From an uncultured Barnesiella sp. (GTDB lineage Bacteria > Bacteroidota > Bacteroidia > Bacteroidales > Barnesiellaceae), in the NCBI GenBank assembly GCA_944320015.1, contig CALUFO010000012.1, forward strand, positions 38,383 through 102,382: a stretch of DNA of 64,000 bases, given 5' to 3'. The notes under the pieces were generated by a model. That model ran no database searches. It was not told the origin of the DNA and saw only the letters and a list, made by a program, of their open reading frames with translations. A program made the translations under genes and the position numbers. Within the stretch, counting starts at the first letter, position 1. Each line of letters begins with the position of its first letter. Below are positions 62,001 through 64,000 of this stretch, one piece after another.

Positions 62001-62886
62001 CGGCAAGAAAACCATCGAGTCGCTGGCCATTTCGGGGGCGTTCGATTCGTTCAAGGAGATTCACCGCGAAGACTTTATGGCATTGAACACAAAAGGAGAA
62101 CCCTTCTTGGAAACGCTGGTGCGGTACGGTGCGAGAGTGCAGAGCGACAAACTGTCGCAAGCGGCTTCGCTCTTTGGCAGCGTGGCGCCTATCGTGACCA
62201 CTCCGCCCGAAATACCGAGGGGAGTACCTTTGTCCGACATCGAACGCTTAGACAAAGAAAAGGAGCTCGTGGGCATGTATCTCTCGGCGCATCCGCTCGA
62301 CGCCTATAAATTGGAGCTGCTCTATGGCTGCAATACTCGCATGGTCGATTTGAAAGCGAGGGAATCGTTGCTCGATAAAGAGTTGACTTTCGGGGGTGTG
62401 GTGGTCGATTATCGCACCGGAATAGGCAAGCGGGGATCGCAATACGGATTCCTCAAAATAGAGGACTACTCGGGCTCCGAAGACATTCCTTTGTTTGGGC
62501 AGGACTTTATCGATTATGGCAAGTTCGGAGCCAACAACGGGACCTTTGTGTGGGTGAGGGCTCGTTGCATGCCGTCGAAATATACTCCCGGGCGCATCGA
62601 TTTGAAGATTCTTGAAATGAAATTGCTCTCTGAATTGAAAGGGACGATGCTCAACTCCATCACCATTGAGTTGCCCGTTCGGCTGGTCAAGAACGGTTTT
62701 ATTCAGGCGCTCTCCGATTTTATGCCACCGGCTCATCAACACAAAGCCGAGTTGAATTTCAAGATATACGATTCCGAGTTGCATCGGTCGGTGCGCCTCC
62801 GGTCGAGCCGTAAGCCCATGATTACCGAGGAACTCATCGAGTTCTTGAACGAGAATGAAGAGGTGACGTTCAAAATAAATGAATAA
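59005..62886 (+). CDS. dnaE: DNA polymerase III alpha subunit
   Basis: A 1293-residue replicative polymerase. PHP domain at the start (FVHLHVHSQYSILDGQ), then the polymerase core with GPGRGSAAGSVVAYCL and the catalytic aspartates in LPDIDVDFDDDGRGRVL (about 525-541). The helix-hairpin-helix part (IRFGLAAIKGVGDSAV) and the OB fold near 1120-1200 follow. A charged insertion of about 50 residues at 60-105 lies within the PHP part. It is about 130 residues longer than the E. coli protein. No other replication gene is adjacent. Confidence 0.98.
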   Translation: MQPFVHLHVHSQYSILDGQASIPALVDKAMRDGMKGLALTDHGNMFGIKEFFNLVKKKNGAIKDDIKRVQKQIEAVESGAETVENKETVLSSLREEKAKLEAKIFKPILGCEMYVARRRLTDKEATPREVRGAVVNEVGGISIRNGAVDEGGYHLIVLAKNLTGYHNLVKLVSKGWTDGFYSRPRTDRYELEKYHEGLIVCSACLGGEIPKKILAGDMAGTEEAILWFKRVFGDDYYLELQRHKATVSRANHETYVLQQEVNDRLVELSRKHGIKLVCTNDVHFVDEENAEAHDRLICLSTGKDLDDSTRMLYSKQEWLKTQQEMNDIFADVPEALSNTLEVLDKVEFYSIDHPPLMPTFPIPESFGTEEEYRRKFTEEDLFNEFTRDENGNVVLEEAAARKKIENLGGYDKLYRIKLEADYLKELTFKGAHERYGEHLSDEVMERITFELHIMKTMGFPGYFLIVQDFINAARKELDVSVGPGRGSAAGSVVAYCLKITQIDPLKYDLLFERFLNPDRISLPDIDVDFDDDGRGRVLQWVTEKYGAEKVAHIITYGTMATKLAIKDVARVQKLPLSESDRLTRLIPDRLPEKDGKAQKINLKNCIANVKELQDACNSSDQLLADTMKYAQMLEGNVRNTGVHACGVIIGRDDITDWVPVSTADDKETGEKMLVTQYEGSVIEDTGLIKMDFLGLKTLSIIKEAVENIRQTRHIDIDIDSIPIDDPKTYELYSAGRTTGTFQFESAGMQKYLRELHPTTFEDLIAMNALYRPGPMDYIPQFIARKQGKEPIVYDIPVMEKYLKDTYGITVYQEQVMLLSRLLAGFTRGQSDGLRKAMGKKLKDKLDALKPLFLSGGEKNGHKKEILEKIWADWEKFASYAFNKSHATCYSWVAFQTAYLKANYPSEYMAAVLSRNLNNISEITKFMDECKAMKIQVLGPDVNESQRKFSVNKKGNIRFGLAAIKGVGDSAVQAIIKERDENGPYKGIFDFVERVNLSACGKKTIESLAISGAFDSFKEIHREDFMALNTKGEPFLETLVRYGARVQSDKLSQAASLFGSVAPIVTTPPEIPRGVPLSDIERLDKEKELVGMYLSAHPLDAYKLELLYGCNTRMVDLKARESLLDKELTFGGVVVDYRTGIGKRGSQYGFLKIEDYSGSEDIPLFGQDFIDYGKFGANNGTFVWVRARCMPSKYTPGRIDLKILEMKLLSELKGTMLNSITIELPVRLVKNGFIQALSDFMPPAHQHKAELNFKIYDSELHRSVRLRSSRKPMITEELIEFLNENEEVTFKINE

Positions 62887-62889
62887 TCG

Positions 62890-62921
62890 TTTGCGACTCA
62901 ACCATAGATTCTCTAATTTTG
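62890..62921 (+). promoter_or_regulatory. trxA promoter
   Basis: TTTG (62890-62893), 20 nt, TAATTTTG (62914-62921), 43 nt before the ATG: an exact consensus fit just past the dnaE stop. Confidence 0.8.
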
Positions 62922-62964
62922 TTCCAACATAGAAACAATCAACAAAACAATAAAAAATAGTATT

Positions 62965-63279
62965 ATGGCATTGAAAATCAATGATGAAAACGCAAAGGAT
63001 ATAATCGCTTCGGGAAAGCCGGTTGTGATTGATTTCTGGGCGGAGTGGTGCGGCCCCTGCCGGGCTATCGCGCCTTCGGTCGACGAGCTCGCCGAAGAGT
63101 ATGAAGGCAAAGTGATAATCGGTAAATACAATGTCGACGACGACGCCGATTTGAGCGCGGAGTACAGCATTCGCAATATTCCCACCTTGCTCTTCTTCAA
63201 AGATGGAAAATTGGTCGACAAGCATGTAGGCTCTGCCTCGAAAGCCGACCTCGAAGCCAAGGTAAAGGCTCTGCTCTAA
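62965..63279 (+). CDS. trxA: Thioredoxin
   Basis: A 104-residue cytosolic thioredoxin with active site WCGPC (about 28-32), the buried Asp in VIDFWAEW, cis-proline in IRNIPTLLFF and the usual C-terminal helix. It reduces protein disulfides with electrons from thioredoxin reductase and serves ribonucleotide reductase and peroxiredoxins. Single gene with its own promoter and terminator; no signal peptide, in contrast to the lipoprotein thioredoxin at 6.4 kb. Confidence 0.97.
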   Translation: MALKINDENAKDIIASGKPVVIDFWAEWCGPCRAIAPSVDELAEEYEGKVIIGKYNVDDDADLSAEYSIRNIPTLLFFKDGKLVDKHVGSASKADLEAKVKALL

Positions 63280-63300
63280 ACGTTGCGCGACGATGTATCC

Positions 63301-63335
63301 AAAACACTCCGGCCTCCCTGTGGCCGGAGTGTTTT
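63301..63335 (+). terminator. trxA terminator
   Basis: 14-bp perfect stem (63301-63314 / 63322-63335), loop 7 nt, the right arm ending in TTTT. Confidence 0.85.
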
Positions 63336-63561
63336 GGCGTATAAGAGTATCGGCGGGAAAGCCTACTCGTTTCGTGGGTTGGAGCTTTCTCCCTCGGCCA
63401 CGATGTCACCCCTGTCTCGGCTACCGCCGAGCTGAGGAGGAGTTTAAAACCATTTACGTTTAAATGTCCTTAAACTTTTGCTCCATATAATATAACTTTC
63501 TTTTACACCCCGAGGAACTTAAAAATTTCAACGGTTTTATAAATTATTTTATTTTTTATTT

Positions 63562-63729
63562 TATCTTTGCTCAATCCGATTCGCCGAGGCCGCTTGGCGA
63601 AGGCCTCTACCCGAAAGGGGAGATCCCCGATGAAAAAGGGTATTCGTTCAAGAGACGATTACGTCTATTTACAATGAAATGCACACGGCAAACACCATAC
63701 AGCGACCAAATAAAAAAAACAATATCTTC
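63562..63729 (+). promoter_or_regulatory. Promoter and structured leader of the fimbrillin gene
   Basis: TATCTTTG at 63562-63569 starts a leader of about 155 nt. In it TTCGCC (63580-63585) can pair with GGCGAA (63596-63601), or GAGGCC (63586-63591) with GGCCTC (63602-63607), but not both. CCC-GAAA-GGG and GGGG-AGAT-CCCC segments follow. The stretch 63336-63561 holds GTTTAAA-rich remnants of the dispersed repeat near 63430-63475 and nothing else. Confidence 0.45.
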
Positions 63730-64000
63730 ATGAAAGCAAGCATCTACACAGCCGCCATCCTGCTGGCCATAGGACTGGCCGCCTGCACCAACGACACAGA
63801 GAACCTGAACGACGGCCCGGTAGCCGCCCAGTTTATCGCCGACATTACGCCCGCTACCCGCGTCAATTCGGGAGGAACCGACTGGACCGACGGCGACCGC
63901 ATCGGCGTCACCGGCGCAGGCTACACCAACGTGCCCTACAAGAGAGAGAACGGTAAGTTCGTGACCGACGGTACGACCATCTATTTCAATGACACCGAAA
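63730..64000 (+). CDS. Fimbrillin-family lipoprotein, N-terminal part (runs off the window)
   Basis: The first 90 codons of a lipoprotein: signal with ILLAIGLAAC (Cys19) and a Mfa-like fimbrillin N-terminus with FIADITPATRVNSGGTDWTDGDRIGVTGAGY. The TPATR-type segment resembles the Arg site cleaved during pilus assembly in the Bacteroidales FimA/Mfa pili, and DxIGV is a common family mark. It may be a surface pilin, tip protein or anchor; the rest is needed to tell. A long structured leader precedes it. Confidence 0.85.
   Translation, partial: MKASIYTAAILLAIGLAACTNDTENLNDGPVAAQFIADITPATRVNSGGTDWTDGDRIGVTGAGYTNVPYKRENGKFVTDGTTIYFNDTE

Noticed and set aside
63580..63607. H-type pseudoknot in the fimbrillin leader
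   Set aside because: The interleaved stems leave no bases for two of the connecting loops, so alternative hairpins are more likely than a knot.

Overview
The window looks like chromosome of a gut-type Bacteroidales bacterium. The evidence is the recurring promoter form TTTG-N19-21-TAnnTTTG, a TonB-dependent receptor with a carboxypeptidase-regulatory-like N-terminus, fimbrillin-family lipoproteins, a type IX secretion (T9SS) plug protein, T9SS-like C-terminal sorting folds, TamB plus a lipoprotein TamA (TamL), a long LptD and many Bacteroidales DUF families. The moderate GC content would suit a Barnesiella-like lineage, but the genus is a guess.

Layout. 1-5.5 kb: N-terminal part of a TonB receptor and a 1513-residue secreted multidomain adhesin. 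5.7-7.2 kb: a redox operon (DUF6132 membrane protein, lipoprotein thioredoxin, small ferredoxin, MarR regulator). 7.45-9.65 kb: GNAT acetyltransferase, IbrA-like PAPS-reductase-fold protein and IbrB-like ParB-fold protein in one tight operon; this is the least understood gene set here. 10-12.4 kb: rubrerythrin under a PerR-like box, a flavin reductase/rubredoxin fusion, a DUF4491 membrane protein and a mini secreted protein that is almost only a sorting fold. 12.6-20.3 kb: ilvE, HD hydrolase, lptD-like, CCA/poly(A) nucleotidyltransferase and gdhA. 20.3-22.7 kb: a degenerate patch with repeat clusters around a frameshifted fimbrillin-like gene that carries a nine-C tract, followed by a truncated metallo-beta-lactamase remnant. 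22.7-26.8 kb: galE, a tandem lipocalin-like lipoprotein, rplY, pth and an S4 protein. 26.9-32.9 kb: a metal efflux operon (DUF6769, His-rich adaptor, CusA/CzcA pump, TolC-like channel). 33.1-38.4 kb: tRNA-Arg, ung, a redox-type Cys protein, a GDPD-like protein, an aminopeptidase C-like protease, the T9SS plug protein and a PepSY-like protein. 38.5-45.6 kb: tamB-tamL. 45.6-48.9 kb: a restriction-modification cassette with two adenine methyltransferases. 49-55.3 kb: secA, an alkaline-phosphatase-fold protein lacking its catalytic residues, and a DUF4105 protein. 55.4-64 kb: nitroreductase, DUF5715, HAD hydrolase, M24 peptidase, dnaE, trxA and the start of another fimbrillin gene.

Several genes fit together as cell-envelope biogenesis (lptD, tamB-tamL, secA, plug, sorting-fold proteins) and as anaerobe oxygen defence (rubrerythrin, rubredoxin fusion, two thioredoxins, ferredoxin). 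The most unusual non-coding signal is a dispersed hairpin repeat whose arms vary together and whose mismatches become G-U pairs on one RNA strand only. No CRISPR array, rRNA, integrase or intact insertion sequence was seen. All assignments come from reading the sequence; no database search was run.
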